From JAGQPD01 sp020426865 (GTDB lineage: Bacteria; Planctomycetota; Planctomycetia; Pirellulales; Pirellulaceae): a stretch of 64,000 bases of DNA. Shown here one piece after another: positions 18,093-27,005 of the stretch. The stretch is from NCBI GenBank assembly GCA_041399065.1, contig JAWKTN010000014.1, positions 1-64,000 of the forward strand. Direction: 5' to 3'. The notes below the pieces were generated by a model. The model saw only the letters and a list, made by a program, of their open reading frames with translations. It did no database searches and was not told the origin of the DNA. The first letter of the stretch is position 1. Every line of letters begins with the position of its first letter. The position numbers and the translations under genes are program-made.

Positions 18093-19490
18093 ATGACAGC
18101 AGGGCTAAATGTGCTGGATCGTCGTCGTTTTCTTCGTGGGACGGGAATTGCATTAGCGCTCCCCTGGTTGGAGTGCAGTGCGGCAAGTTCAGCCATGTCC
18201 GGACAAACAGCCGGCCGCAAGCGGCTGGCGTGCTTCTATCAGCCCGATGGGGTGCCGATGCCGTTGGCTGAGGATCCAGCGTATGCGGATTGGGCGTGGT
18301 TCCCCCATGGTAACGGCCGCGAATTCACATTTACCCAATGCCTGGCACCTCTGGAATCGTTGCGAAACGAAGTGACCGTGCTATCGGGCTACTCGCATCC
18401 GGCGGTTCGCAGTATCCACGGCCATTCGAATGCCGATCAGTTCTTGACAGGGGCGGCGACCGGTGCGACGGGTGAGTATCGCAATTCGATTTCCTTGGAT
18501 CAGGAATTTGCTGCCCATGTGGGGGACGAGACACGGTTGTCGTCACTCGTCCTTAGCACCGATGGTGGAACGGGGACTCCACGAGGGGCACACACGTTGT
18601 CGTTCAATCGCAGTGGCCGCGCGATTCCGGCGGAGCATCGGCCGAAACGTGTTTTCGACATGTTGTTTGTCAAGAGCGACGAAGACGCGGCACGTCGTTT
18701 GGCACTTGACACGAGCGCACTCGACGACTTGCTGGAAGACGCACGATCGTTGCGGTCAACGTTATCAGCTCACGACCAACAAACGCTCGACGAGTATCTG
18801 CAATCGGTGCGTGAAACGGAAATCAAAGTCGACAAGGCCCGACGGTGGTTGAACATGCCGTTGCCCGAAGTGAACGTCGATCATCTGCAACTGGACATTA
18901 CGATGGACGACCCGCGCGAGTACCTGCAGACAATGTATGAATTGATTTTCCTGGCGTTTCGCACCGATTCCACTCGAGTGGCAACGTACCAGCTGGGGCG
19001 GGAGAATGGCGTTGGCATCAGCGATTATCTGGGACGCGCCGTTGGTTTTCGTTTGACGCATCAATTGTCGCATGATACGAAAGAACCAGGCGGATGGAAG
19101 AACTTTGGCGTCTATTGCCAGTTTCTGATGGAAGAATATGGCCGTTTCGTGCAGCGGCTAAAAGACACGCCCGAACCCACCGGGGATGGAACCATGTTGG
19201 ATCATACCTTGTTGCTGTTTGGCTCAGCGTCCAGCGCCTTCCATCTTTCGCGAAATTACCCTTTGATTTTGGCGGGCGGCACGTCGATGGGCTTTCGCCA
19301 CGGGCAGTATCTGAATCGGGCCGGCGAGAATCCGCAGGCCGGTGCGTGGGACGGCGGCGTTGAACCATGGCAGAAAGACGTCACGCATGAGGATATTCCG
19401 TTGGGAAACCTGTTTGTCACGATGCTGCAGCGTTTGGGGGTTCCAACCGATGAATTTGCCGGCAGCACAGGAACGGTCGACGAGGTTTAA
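18093..19490 (+). CDS. DUF1552 protein, Tat-exported partner of the DUF1592 protein
   Basis: ATG 18093 gives 465 residues beginning with LDRRRFLRGTGIALALPWLE, a twin-arginine signal. A TTG at 18051 would extend it but is not needed. The body matches DUF1552: RLACFYQPDGVPM, TVLSGYSHP, HGHSNADQFLTGA, SISLDQEFAAHVG, then a long helical section and LLLFGSASSAFHLSRNYPLILAGG near the C-terminus. The fold resembles the alkaline phosphatase/sulfatase superfamily in other work, but no reaction is proven. It follows the DUF1592 gene by 119 bp on the same strand. A diverged copy of the palindromic repeat of the 51-kb array lies just after its stop. Confidence 0.85.
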   Translation: MTAGLNVLDRRRFLRGTGIALALPWLECSAASSAMSGQTAGRKRLACFYQPDGVPMPLAEDPAYADWAWFPHGNGREFTFTQCLAPLESLRNEVTVLSGYSHPAVRSIHGHSNADQFLTGAATGATGEYRNSISLDQEFAAHVGDETRLSSLVLSTDGGTGTPRGAHTLSFNRSGRAIPAEHRPKRVFDMLFVKSDEDAARRLALDTSALDDLLEDARSLRSTLSAHDQQTLDEYLQSVRETEIKVDKARRWLNMPLPEVNVDHLQLDITMDDPREYLQTMYELIFLAFRTDSTRVATYQLGRENGVGISDYLGRAVGFRLTHQLSHDTKEPGGWKNFGVYCQFLMEEYGRFVQRLKDTPEPTGDGTMLDHTLLLFGSASSAFHLSRNYPLILAGGTSMGFRHGQYLNRAGENPQAGAWDGGVEPWQKDVTHEDIPLGNLFVTMLQRLGVPTDEFAGSTGTVDEV

Positions 19491-19538
19491 GGCGACAATA
19501 CCAAACCACACGACGTTCGCCATGATCGACAGCCCACC

Positions 19539-19615
19539 GTCGTCCTGCATTCCCCCCCTTGGCGCCGGGGAAAAGACAGGACGATGTGGGGCAGGATGAT
19601 GGTGGGTAGGACGAT
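19539..19615. repeat. Solo palindromic element related to the 51-kb array
   Basis: It contains CGTCCTGCATTCCCC, then GGGGAAAAGACAGGACG (hairpin 19541-19583), then GGGGCAGGATGATGGTGGGTAGGACGAT. The same words in the same order make up the hairpin of the tandem array at 50978-53022. It lies between two convergent genes, where it could act as a terminator on either strand. Confidence 0.6.
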
Positions 19616-19653
19616 ATCGACCTTGCGTAACCGTTTGCGACCAAGACGAATTA

Positions 19654-20886
19654 CTAGTCTGTCTTTCTTAGGAATAGCCAGATTCGTCCATGTTGCTGCG
19701 TCCCTTCTTGTAAGTCATTCGCCCTGAGAAACCTTGCGTCGATTCGTTCACGCAATTTGACAAGCGTCTCTCGAAGTTCTACCAAAGACGAGTCCTTACT
19801 GTTCGCCTGCAGGTCCGAAGCTGAAGCGTGTTCGCAAAACTCTTGATAGGCCTTCGACCACTGACGTAAATCCTCTCCTTGCCCCTGCTTCTCTTCGGCA
19901 ACTCGTTGCTGTTCGGCATCGGTCAGTTTCCTTTCGAAAATCGGACCAGACTCACCGACGAGCAGGTCCAACGCACCATCTTCGTTCCAATCGACGACAC
20001 AGATTCGCGCCATAGGACCGCGCTGTCCCCCTTCCTCCCACGGCGGCACAAGCTTTTTTGGCGCATCGAACGCTCGCGAAGACTCCTCGCCTTCGGGCCT
20101 TACCTTGCCGGCGTACCATACGACACTTCCATCCTGATTACCGACAACAAGGTCATCCGCGCCGTCGTTATTCCAATCCGCGACGACAGGCATCTGATTA
20201 TCGACGGGAACCAAAGCGAGTTGGGGAAGTTCAATGCCACCGTCGGGTTCTGCAAAAGCCAACCTGTTATCGGTAGTGACGTTTTCCAGTACGAACACTC
20301 GCCGCTCGTAATCACTACCAGGGGCACCGCCACACACGACATCCAGATCCCCATCGCGATCCCAATCGTAGGCAAATGCGGAGAACAGCCAGCGTAACCG
20401 CACGGCACTGCCGTCAGCTCGTCGCAGCCGATCGGCTTGGGAAAACCCCGCCTCGGTGCCGGCAAACCAAGCGATTGTACCGTTGCCGCCGTCGGTTAAC
20501 AGATCCATTCGTCCGTCGCCGTTCAGATCGACAAGTTGCGGTATCATGGAGCAATGAGGAGAGAGCGACGTGTCGCCATCTCGAAAGAGGTGATAGTCGC
20601 CGAATTTCGGGGCGGCATTCGACCCAAGATTTCGATAGACTCTCAACAGCGTTCCGCGGTGTTGTCCCACAAGCAGATCCTTGATGCCGTCGCCGTCGAA
20701 ATCGGCAACAAACGGCGAAGAGTTGCCGGTATTGCCAACGTCCAAGGGTCGTTCGTTAGCCACAATCAATACGGGTTCGTGCAGCCGATCACCAGCACAT
20801 ACACTGACAGGGAAAGCGAGCACTGCCGCAATCACGGCGCACTGCACGTTGCCAAGCGGCTGTCGGGCGAAGCGAAAATTCCGCAT
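19654..20886 (-). CDS. Exported FG-GAP/VCBS repeat protein
   Basis: ATG 20886 begins 4 bases after the stop of the WD40 gene and opens a signal peptide (ending VSVCAG), giving 410 residues. At least five FG-GAP-type calcium loops are visible: VADFDGDGIKDLLVG, LVDLNGDGRMDLLTDG, YDWDRDGDLDVVCG, VADWNNDGADDLVVG and VDWNEDGALDLLVG, as expected for a beta-propeller. A charged helical C-terminus (about 330-400) follows. It probably acts outside the cytoplasm in binding. Gene order points to an operon with the WD40 protein. Confidence 0.8.
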   Translation of the reverse strand: MRNFRFARQPLGNVQCAVIAAVLAFPVSVCAGDRLHEPVLIVANERPLDVGNTGNSSPFVADFDGDGIKDLLVGQHRGTLLRVYRNLGSNAAPKFGDYHLFRDGDTSLSPHCSMIPQLVDLNGDGRMDLLTDGGNGTIAWFAGTEAGFSQADRLRRADGSAVRLRWLFSAFAYDWDRDGDLDVVCGGAPGSDYERRVFVLENVTTDNRLAFAEPDGGIELPQLALVPVDNQMPVVADWNNDGADDLVVGNQDGSVVWYAGKVRPEGEESSRAFDAPKKLVPPWEEGGQRGPMARICVVDWNEDGALDLLVGESGPIFERKLTDAEQQRVAEEKQGQGEDLRQWSKAYQEFCEHASASDLQANSKDSSLVELRETLVKLRERIDARFLRANDLQEGTQQHGRIWLFLRKTD

Positions 20887-20890
20887 GTGG

Positions 20891-23002
20891 CTATTCCATC
20901 GTGTTCCAGACCAAAATATCTCCACAAGACATTCCCGTAAATAGCTTTTCGTCATCTGGCGAGAATGCGATCGCACCGGCGATACCTTCTGCTATGTCGA
21001 TGGTTCGCGTTTCGACACCATCGGAGGAGCGACCAACAACAATGCGACACCCCAGCGCCGGATTCGAGAACATGGTGCCTCTGTCTGTCACTCCTTCGTG
21101 CGCGTCCGGATCCACGTAGGCACCTCCGTCGTACGCGCGACGGTCTAACCAGGCATTCGGGCGCAAGGCCACGGCATAAAGGTGGCCGCTCGGTGAAAAT
21201 GCGATACTTACCGGATAGAACGACATCTCGCGCCGCGTCCAAAAGACCTCTTTCGAAACAATATCCGTCATCCGAATCGTCGCCGCGGTTTCCTGTGGAC
21301 GGGGTGACGACTTCAACCCGCCGTAAAGAATCTTGCCTTGCCGTAGATCAAACTGTGGAGTCACGGCATAGGGGCTATCGACCTCCATGCCGATGGTGCC
21401 CAACGCCTCGCCCGTATCGCATTGCCAACGTTGAATCATGGCATTCCACAACACGCCCAAGAATTCATCCTGCGACGTATTGAAGGCAAGTTGCACAAAC
21501 GAATCATTGCCACATGGGATTGTTTTTAGTCGAGTGCCACGCGTCAAATCATAGGTGGCCACCTTGGTGATATTGGGCATGTAGGGGGGATCGATTCCTC
21601 GCATGGCGACCGCCAATGTCGTACCATCGGCACTAAGGGCGATCCGTTGGCCAGGATCCCGCGGAGGTAGTTGCAGTTCCTGGGACACACGACCGCTGGA
21701 TAGCCGGACGATCCGCACAGGTTCGCTCACCTTGCCAGTGCTCCGGTCATAGGTATCATCGAGAATGACGCACTGTTGGCTATCCGGCAATACCCGAACA
21801 TCTCGAATGGGGCCCGTGTTGCGATACAAACACTGTTCGTGTCGATAGTCACGGGCATTCCACACGTGAACGCTGCCATCCGTCCCCGCGGACACCAAAT
21901 AGCGTCCGTTTGGGGTGACCTGCAATGCTGCGAGAGGTGAGAAATGCGTGTCCTCCTGCCGAAACAGCTCTTCACCAGTATCCGCGTTCCATAGAAACAC
22001 CTTATTCGAGTCAGCCGTGGCCGCGATCAGCGAACCATCCGTTGCAATGGCCATCCCGTGAGTCAATATCCCGCCATGTCGGGACGGCCAGGGAATAAGA
22101 CGTTCCAGCGAACGAGAACGCAAGTCCCACACGGCAAGTTGCTGTTGATGGCAGCTGACCGCACGATGACCATCGCCGCTGACTACCACGCACGTCTGTG
22201 AGTTCATATCGATCACAGGAAAACTCAACTCCCCTATGACACGACCGCCTTTCAGGTCCCAGATCGCCAATCGGGACTGTATTTGGTTTCCTAAGGGGCC
22301 AAAATCCTGGCTAGCGACAAGCAGCGATTGTCCGTTGTCAATGAAGTGGACGGACGATGCGTCATACGGGTTCTTGATCTGCGGGTCGCTAAGCGATACG
22401 TAAGAACCATCGGACAAATCCCAGACGTGAATCGTGCCGCGACCGTCACCCGCTGCAAGTCGTTTTCCGTCAGCGGAAAACTCAAGGCCACGCATGGAAC
22501 CACCGGTTTGTCGAGAATGAAGCCGCAACAACAATTGCCCGGTTGCCACATCCCAAAGATGAATTGCTTCGTCTCGTCCGGCTGTGGCAAAAACATTTCC
22601 CTGTGGTGCAAACGCGATTCCCAACACAACCTCTTGTTGCTCGTAGGATTCGAACACCTGCCTTTTGTCTGACACGCTCCACAACCGAACGACTCCGTTC
22701 CCTACTTGTGCAAGTAGCTTGCCATCCGGTGAAAATTGGATGGCGTAAGTTTCCCCGATCGCGGAGAGTGTGGCGACACCAAGTCCGGTGCGCACATCCC
22801 AGATACGGATGGCATCACTACCGCCGACACTGGCAACCAGTCGACCGTCTGGCGAAAGTGCCACCGATCGTACCGTATCCTGGTTTCGCAGCGACACGGT
22901 TCCCAGCCGCGCAATGGCACCCTCTGGACGCGACTGAGCATTCGCCGTTGTCACAAAGACAACCCCCACGGCGATCACTGCTGCAACTCGTATCGCGTGC
23001 AT
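20891..23002 (-). CDS. Exported WD40-repeat protein
   Basis: ATG 23002 follows a GGTGAAG ribosome site and starts a signal peptide (MHAIRVAAVIAVGVVFVTTANAQS), giving 703 residues. About 10-12 WD40 repeats are recognisable by VALSPDGRLVAS, IRIWDVRTG, FSPDGKLLA, IHLWDVATG, IHVWDL, FLWNADTG, VHVWNARD and a final ILVWNT. It would form one or two beta-propellers. Such exported WD40 proteins are common in planctomycetes, with unknown partners. It is followed within 4 bp by the FG-GAP gene, so the two propeller proteins may work together. Confidence 0.82.
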   Translation of the reverse strand: MHAIRVAAVIAVGVVFVTTANAQSRPEGAIARLGTVSLRNQDTVRSVALSPDGRLVASVGGSDAIRIWDVRTGLGVATLSAIGETYAIQFSPDGKLLAQVGNGVVRLWSVSDKRQVFESYEQQEVVLGIAFAPQGNVFATAGRDEAIHLWDVATGQLLLRLHSRQTGGSMRGLEFSADGKRLAAGDGRGTIHVWDLSDGSYVSLSDPQIKNPYDASSVHFIDNGQSLLVASQDFGPLGNQIQSRLAIWDLKGGRVIGELSFPVIDMNSQTCVVVSGDGHRAVSCHQQQLAVWDLRSRSLERLIPWPSRHGGILTHGMAIATDGSLIAATADSNKVFLWNADTGEELFRQEDTHFSPLAALQVTPNGRYLVSAGTDGSVHVWNARDYRHEQCLYRNTGPIRDVRVLPDSQQCVILDDTYDRSTGKVSEPVRIVRLSSGRVSQELQLPPRDPGQRIALSADGTTLAVAMRGIDPPYMPNITKVATYDLTRGTRLKTIPCGNDSFVQLAFNTSQDEFLGVLWNAMIQRWQCDTGEALGTIGMEVDSPYAVTPQFDLRQGKILYGGLKSSPRPQETAATIRMTDIVSKEVFWTRREMSFYPVSIAFSPSGHLYAVALRPNAWLDRRAYDGGAYVDPDAHEGVTDRGTMFSNPALGCRIVVGRSSDGVETRTIDIAEGIAGAIAFSPDDEKLFTGMSCGDILVWNTME

Positions 23003-23222
23003 GTTGACTTCACCAAAACAAATTCGCGTATCGATGCCACAAAACCATGCGAGTCGATCAACCAACCAAGATTTCGATTGCCACCGCATGCCAAAGCTCC
23101 CTTAATATCCGTTCTGGCAACACGCTTCGCAACAACCGACTCACCCGCTCGCATACTAATCTTTTCGTGCTGCCGGTGTTTGTAAGTTGGATCGGCGATT
23201 TCGCTGAGTCTCGAATTGGCGA

Positions 23223-23402
23223 CTAGTGCTCTGTCACAGCAAGAAAATAGGATGCACCGAACGAGGCCGCCTCTCCCGGGCCGTCACCATGGTGACGGCC
23301 CGGGAGAGGCGGCCAGAAGCGGGCTGCGAATAGCCGCCAAACTTGCCGTCCAACGGGACAAGCCCGTTGGACGGTAAGTTTGTCGGCTAGTGCTTTGTGA
23401 CA
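23223..23402. repeat. Palindromic intergenic element with a 50-bp perfect palindrome
   Basis: The element is bracketed by near-identical direct repeats CTAGTGCT(C/T)TGT(C/G)ACA at 23223 and 23387. Inside, 23265-23314 is a perfect 50-bp palindrome with no loop, centred on CCATGG. At 23334-23388 lies a second hairpin with ~24-bp arms and two mismatches around ACAAG. Thirty bases of the second hairpin (23341-23370) recur exactly at 33727-33756. It resembles a REP/MITE-like dispersed element. The rest of 23003-23535 holds no gene I can support. Confidence 0.7.
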
Positions 23403-23535
23403 CCTAAGAATTAGGAGGCGGCCATCCGATTTGCCACTCCCGCAGCGTGGACGCGACTCGGCGAGGGCAAGGTACCTAAGACCGAGTGTTGCGAGGACCT
23501 GGCAATCAATTCCAGACCGTCACAGAAATCAAAAA

Positions 23536-23565
23536 ACACCGGCAAAGCAATCGCTCGGCCGGTGT
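23536..23565 (-). terminator. Intrinsic terminator of the 23618-25381 gene
   Basis: Read on the minus strand, ACACCGGC...GCCGGTGT forms a GC-rich stem and is followed at once by a run of six T. It lies about 50 bases past the stop codon. The same stem sequence is used downstream of the 27006 gene. Confidence 0.85.
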
Positions 23566-23617
23566 CAAATGATATTCTTTCTGACATCCGAGTTGACTTG
23601 CATCAACAGGTTGTCAC

Positions 23618-25381
23618 TTAGGCGGTCGCGCGGCGGCGAACGGCCGGAACCAGCAGCATCAAGGCAGCCAGCAAGAGGCCCGAAGCTGGTTCAGGTACAC
23701 TTTGCAGGGAAGCCGCAGCAGCCGAGTTGCCAAAGTTATCTTTCCAGACGGTATAATCGGCGGCATCAATGACGCCGTTGTCATTGCCGTCGGCAGCTAA
23801 GCTGGTGGTCGATCCGAAGTTATCCTTCCAGACCGTATAGTCCGCGGCATCGACCGTACCGTTTCCGTTGTAGTCACCAGGGACGCCACCTGTGGTTGGC
23901 AGCGCACCGTAGCTGACAGCGCCTTTGAAGCCGACGTTTTCGCCGTCGCGCAAGAACTGCAGTTGCAGATCGCGGGCACCGTTGGGTGTGAAGATCTTGC
24001 CCATGTCCAGAATCTGCTTCGAGGACAAGGTCACAGCACCGGCGCTGGTAAGTTCACCCAACTGGTTGCTGTTGCTGAGTGTCTCGTACCAAATGCCACC
24101 GTTTGCGCCTTGATCCTGAAGGCTGTTCCAGGTACCGGGAGTAATCGACCCTGCTGCAGATGTGACCACGAAACCTTCGATGGTCACCGCGTGCGTCGAC
24201 TGATTCTGCAGGACGGCTTGTCCGGTTACCGGGTCCACCACAACCACGACGTTGTTCCAGGTCTTGGTGCCCGTGTAATGAACCTTACCGTTGATCGTTT
24301 CGCCAGCGATATTGACGTAGGAAAACGTCAAATCATCGGTCTCCGTGCCGAATGGTGCGACGGCGGGAGCAAAGAGTTTACCCATGGCACGGCTGGTACC
24401 GGGTGCAATCGACTCTTGGCCAACGGGATGCAATTCGGCAATGGCATTACTGGTTTGGACACCAATCTCCTGCCAGCTGTTACCGTCGACTCCTTGTTCA
24501 TCAAAGCTATTGAGCCCACCGGGGGTGATCGAACCCGCTGCCGAACGAATGGCATAACCGTCGATGGCAATTGCACTGCTGCCTGGATTGGAAATAGTGA
24601 CGTTGCCGGTATCATGATCAATGGTCAGCAGGAGGCGCTCGACCAATCCCAATTTCGCCTGTTGACCAGCGCCTCCAGCAACTTTGCTAACGACAAACTC
24701 TTGCCAGGGCTGGACAGAACTGGCGCCGGTAACATTGATGTTAACGAACCGACCTGTAATCGTGGGCGCGTCAACGAGGGTCCAGCTATTGCTGGGGGTG
24801 GGTGATACGCCGCTGAAGTTAACTCGCAACGTGCCGTTGAGCCCCGCCGAACCGCCCGCGGAAATCGGGGCGAACGACGCAGAGTTAATATTCGCCACGA
24901 CGGTGCCGCCGCTACCAACGGCTGCATTGCCCGTGATGCTGACATTCGCACTGGGTCCGGTCAGGTTTAGGCTGCCGTTAACATTGAGTGTGGACGCGTT
25001 GAGTGTACCGCCCGAGGCGATGCTCAAATTTCCGTTAGCGTTGATGTTCATGGCACCCGAAAGGGCACCCGACGCACCACCCGACGGATCGACGGTGAGG
25101 GTTCCGGACGAAGCGATGTTGATCGCACCGCCGCCGTTGATCGTAACGGCCCCCGGAGAAAACCCGGGTGCATTGGAGACTGTTGCGGTTTTACCGCTGC
25201 CGATCGCTGCCGATTCGTCGTTGAATGTATCAGGCACGAATCCGCTGTCCCAATTCCCATTAACGTCCCAGTCACCTGTGGCGGGGACGAAATTCGCTGT
25301 TAATTGTGAATAACTTACTTGCGTCACCAGCACGGTCATCGCAAGTGCGATCCCCCCTAGTGACAAAATCTTATATTTCAT
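23618..25381 (-). CDS. PEP-CTERM surface protein with autotransporter-like repeats and dockerin loops
   Basis: ATG 25381 is placed 6 bases after AAGGGGA; an ATG two codons earlier overlaps that site. The 587-residue protein has a signal peptide (ending VSYSQ), then a repetitive Gly/Ala/Asn/Ser-rich beta-helix region (about 30-210; ATVSNAPGFSPGAVTINGGGAI, LNVNGSLNLTG). Two related beta modules (about 250-480) share SAAGSITPG. Two dockerin-like repeats (DYNGNGTVDAADYTVWKDNFG, then NDNGVIDAADYTVWKDNFG) precede a C-terminal VPEPASGLLLAAL helix with RRR, the PEP-CTERM signal. Cell-surface or biofilm-matrix location is inferred. Confidence 0.85.
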   Translation of the reverse strand: MKYKILSLGGIALAMTVLVTQVSYSQLTANFVPATGDWDVNGNWDSGFVPDTFNDESAAIGSGKTATVSNAPGFSPGAVTINGGGAINIASSGTLTVDPSGGASGALSGAMNINANGNLSIASGGTLNASTLNVNGSLNLTGPSANVSITGNAAVGSGGTVVANINSASFAPISAGGSAGLNGTLRVNFSGVSPTPSNSWTLVDAPTITGRFVNINVTGASSVQPWQEFVVSKVAGGAGQQAKLGLVERLLLTIDHDTGNVTISNPGSSAIAIDGYAIRSAAGSITPGGLNSFDEQGVDGNSWQEIGVQTSNAIAELHPVGQESIAPGTSRAMGKLFAPAVAPFGTETDDLTFSYVNIAGETINGKVHYTGTKTWNNVVVVVDPVTGQAVLQNQSTHAVTIEGFVVTSAAGSITPGTWNSLQDQGANGGIWYETLSNSNQLGELTSAGAVTLSSKQILDMGKIFTPNGARDLQLQFLRDGENVGFKGAVSYGALPTTGGVPGDYNGNGTVDAADYTVWKDNFGSTTSLAADGNDNGVIDAADYTVWKDNFGNSAAAASLQSVPEPASGLLLAALMLLVPAVRRRATA

Positions 25382-25687
25382 GGCCATTCCCCTTGAAGAT
25401 TATTACTTTCATCTCGAATGCATTACATATTGTGGTATCGAATCATCTTCGAAAGCCTCGGCCACATTCAACTGTGTCACTTTCGCCGGAAGGCTCTCTG
25501 GATCATCGGGGGGTAGTGTACGGTCCTCAATGAGCTGATTTCAAGCTCGGACATACGTCGGTGCGTTCGCTGACGCAACGACACACAGCGTCGCGTCCAT
25601 GTCATAGCGCAACGCTGGTCGACAATCCCTTGTCGGTCGCGGATTTGATGAGTCGGTATGACCGTCCCAGCGTCCGCAACCGTCAAC
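25382..25687. other. Intergenic region without recognisable features
   Basis: About 300 bases separate two co-directional PEP-CTERM genes. I see no convincing reading frame, no terminator with a T-run for the gene ending at 25688, and no clear promoter. The upstream signals of the 23618 gene probably lie here. Confidence 0.5.
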
Positions 25688-26614
25688 CTAATTCGAGCGT
25701 CGAGCTCGTCCCAGCAGGATCGTGCCCAGAACCGTCAACATGGCCCACGTAGCAGGCTCGGGTACACTAGCTGTGGCCGCAACAGCGCCCGTCGAATTAT
25801 CTTTCCAGATCCGATAGTCGATGAAATTCACCGCGCCGTCACCGTTGATGTCGCCCGCGCCCGTACCGCCGGTTACCGACTGGAAGAAGTTGCCACGGAT
25901 TACGTCGAAGTCAAGAAGATTGACAGATCCGTCGCCGTTGACGTCGCCCAACTTCGTGGCACCGCCGGGGGTACCAAAAAGCTCGATTTCGCTAAGTTGA
26001 AAGAAGGCACCTGTGGTCGATCCGGTCGCCTCGGTAACCAGCCGAAACTGACTATAGGCACTCGGTACCCCGTAGTCGATCCCCCCAGTGAACTTAATGA
26101 CCTGGTCGTTTTGATCCCAAATGGGGGCATTCGGGTCGTTTTGGGCAAAAATGGTCACCCAGGTGCTGCCATCATTCGACCCCTCCATGCTCCAAACACG
26201 GGGACGGCGCTCTGGCGAGTCATTCCCAGAAGTGACAGTAAAGTGGCTCAAGACGTACGGCTGTTCCAACTTGGCACCAACGATTTGCGGAAAGGCCGAA
26301 CCACAGCACCACTTGGCCTGTCCGCCACCGTCCACCAAGTTGTCAAATACGTTAAAGGCCGCTTCGTGATCGGTGAAGGAAGCCTTATCACTGGCAAAGA
26401 ACTCTGCGTCGAAACCACCAAAATCAGTGGGAGGCGTGTAGAAGGTCTCGTCGTGGACATTGTCACGGTCCGTTAGGTCGTTCCCTAACAAAAACGCTTC
26501 GCCAATCCCCAACACTTCAAATGCCTGGACACGATTAACCGACCCGGCGAACGTCGCGGCGAATACGGCGACCCCGCACACAGCACAACTGATAGCTCGG
26601 AACATAGTACTCAT
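25688..26614 (-). CDS. PEP-CTERM protein with discoidin-like domain and dockerin loops, paralogue 1
   Basis: ATG 26614 follows a GGGGGTG ribosome site and gives 308 residues. Order: signal peptide ending VQAFE; a domain (about 40-205) with LGIG.A.LLGNDLTDRD, DFGGFDA.FF, KWCCG..FPQ.VGA.LE.PYVL.HFT, GNDSPERRP and DGSTW, which looks like an F5/8-type C (discoidin) domain; two dockerin-like loops (DVNGDGSVNLLD, DINGDGAVNFID); and a PEP-CTERM tail (VPEPATWAML...RARRSN). It is very similar to, and exactly as long as, the protein at 27006-27932. Glycan binding at the cell surface is inferred from the fold. Confidence 0.85.
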   Translation of the reverse strand: MSTMFRAISCAVCGVAVFAATFAGSVNRVQAFEVLGIGEAFLLGNDLTDRDNVHDETFYTPPTDFGGFDAEFFASDKASFTDHEAAFNVFDNLVDGGGQAKWCCGSAFPQIVGAKLEQPYVLSHFTVTSGNDSPERRPRVWSMEGSNDGSTWVTIFAQNDPNAPIWDQNDQVIKFTGGIDYGVPSAYSQFRLVTEATGSTTGAFFQLSEIELFGTPGGATKLGDVNGDGSVNLLDFDVIRGNFFQSVTGGTGAGDINGDGAVNFIDYRIWKDNSTGAVAATASVPEPATWAMLTVLGTILLGRARRSN

Positions 26615-26696
26615 CAGCACACCCCCTATCGTAGATCCTAAGGTGAGAAAATCATTGCATCGGCTGCACTCTCGATACACCAACAAACAAACTCCG

Positions 26697-26726
26697 ATTA
26701 TGCTCGGAACACGCTCGAATGGTCAA
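26697..26726 (-). promoter_or_regulatory. Sigma-70-like promoter of the 25688-26614 gene
   Basis: On the minus strand, TTGACC (26726-26721) is separated by 18 bases from CATAAT (26702-26697), about 80 bases upstream of the start codon. The paralogous gene has the same boxes with the same spacing. Confidence 0.7.
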
Positions 26727-26889
26727 TCCCTTGCGTTAATTATTATTTCACAAAGTTCCTGCTTACACTTGCAATTCGCGCCGTCAACGTCGGTCGACAC
26801 CCGCTTGATACGATCCAGAACGCCAAGAATCGAAAACGAATTGCGTTTGTGCCAGATGCTATGTGGTTCGAGGCATATCGTCATTCTTG

Positions 26890-26927
26890 ACAGGTAAGTC
26901 CGATACTCACAGGCAAGTCCGATACTT
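26890..26927. repeat. Two tandem 19-bp repeats
   Basis: ACAGGTAAGTCCGATACTC at 26890 is followed directly by ACAGGCAAGTCCGATACTT at 26909, with two differences. It lies between the promoter of one PEP-CTERM gene and the terminator of its paralogue. No function is evident. Confidence 0.6.
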
Positions 26928-26943
26928 CACTAGCGCACGAAAA

Positions 26944-26973
26944 ACACCGGCAAAGCCGCGGCTTTGCCGGTGT
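26944..26973 (-). terminator. Intrinsic terminator of the 27006-27932 gene
   Basis: A 30-bp perfect palindrome (15-bp arms, ACACCGGCAAAGCCG and its complement) lies about 33 bases after the stop. On the minus strand it is followed by TTTT. Confidence 0.85.
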
Positions 26974-27005
26974 CAAGAATCGAATAGACCTATAATCCCA
27001 AGAAC

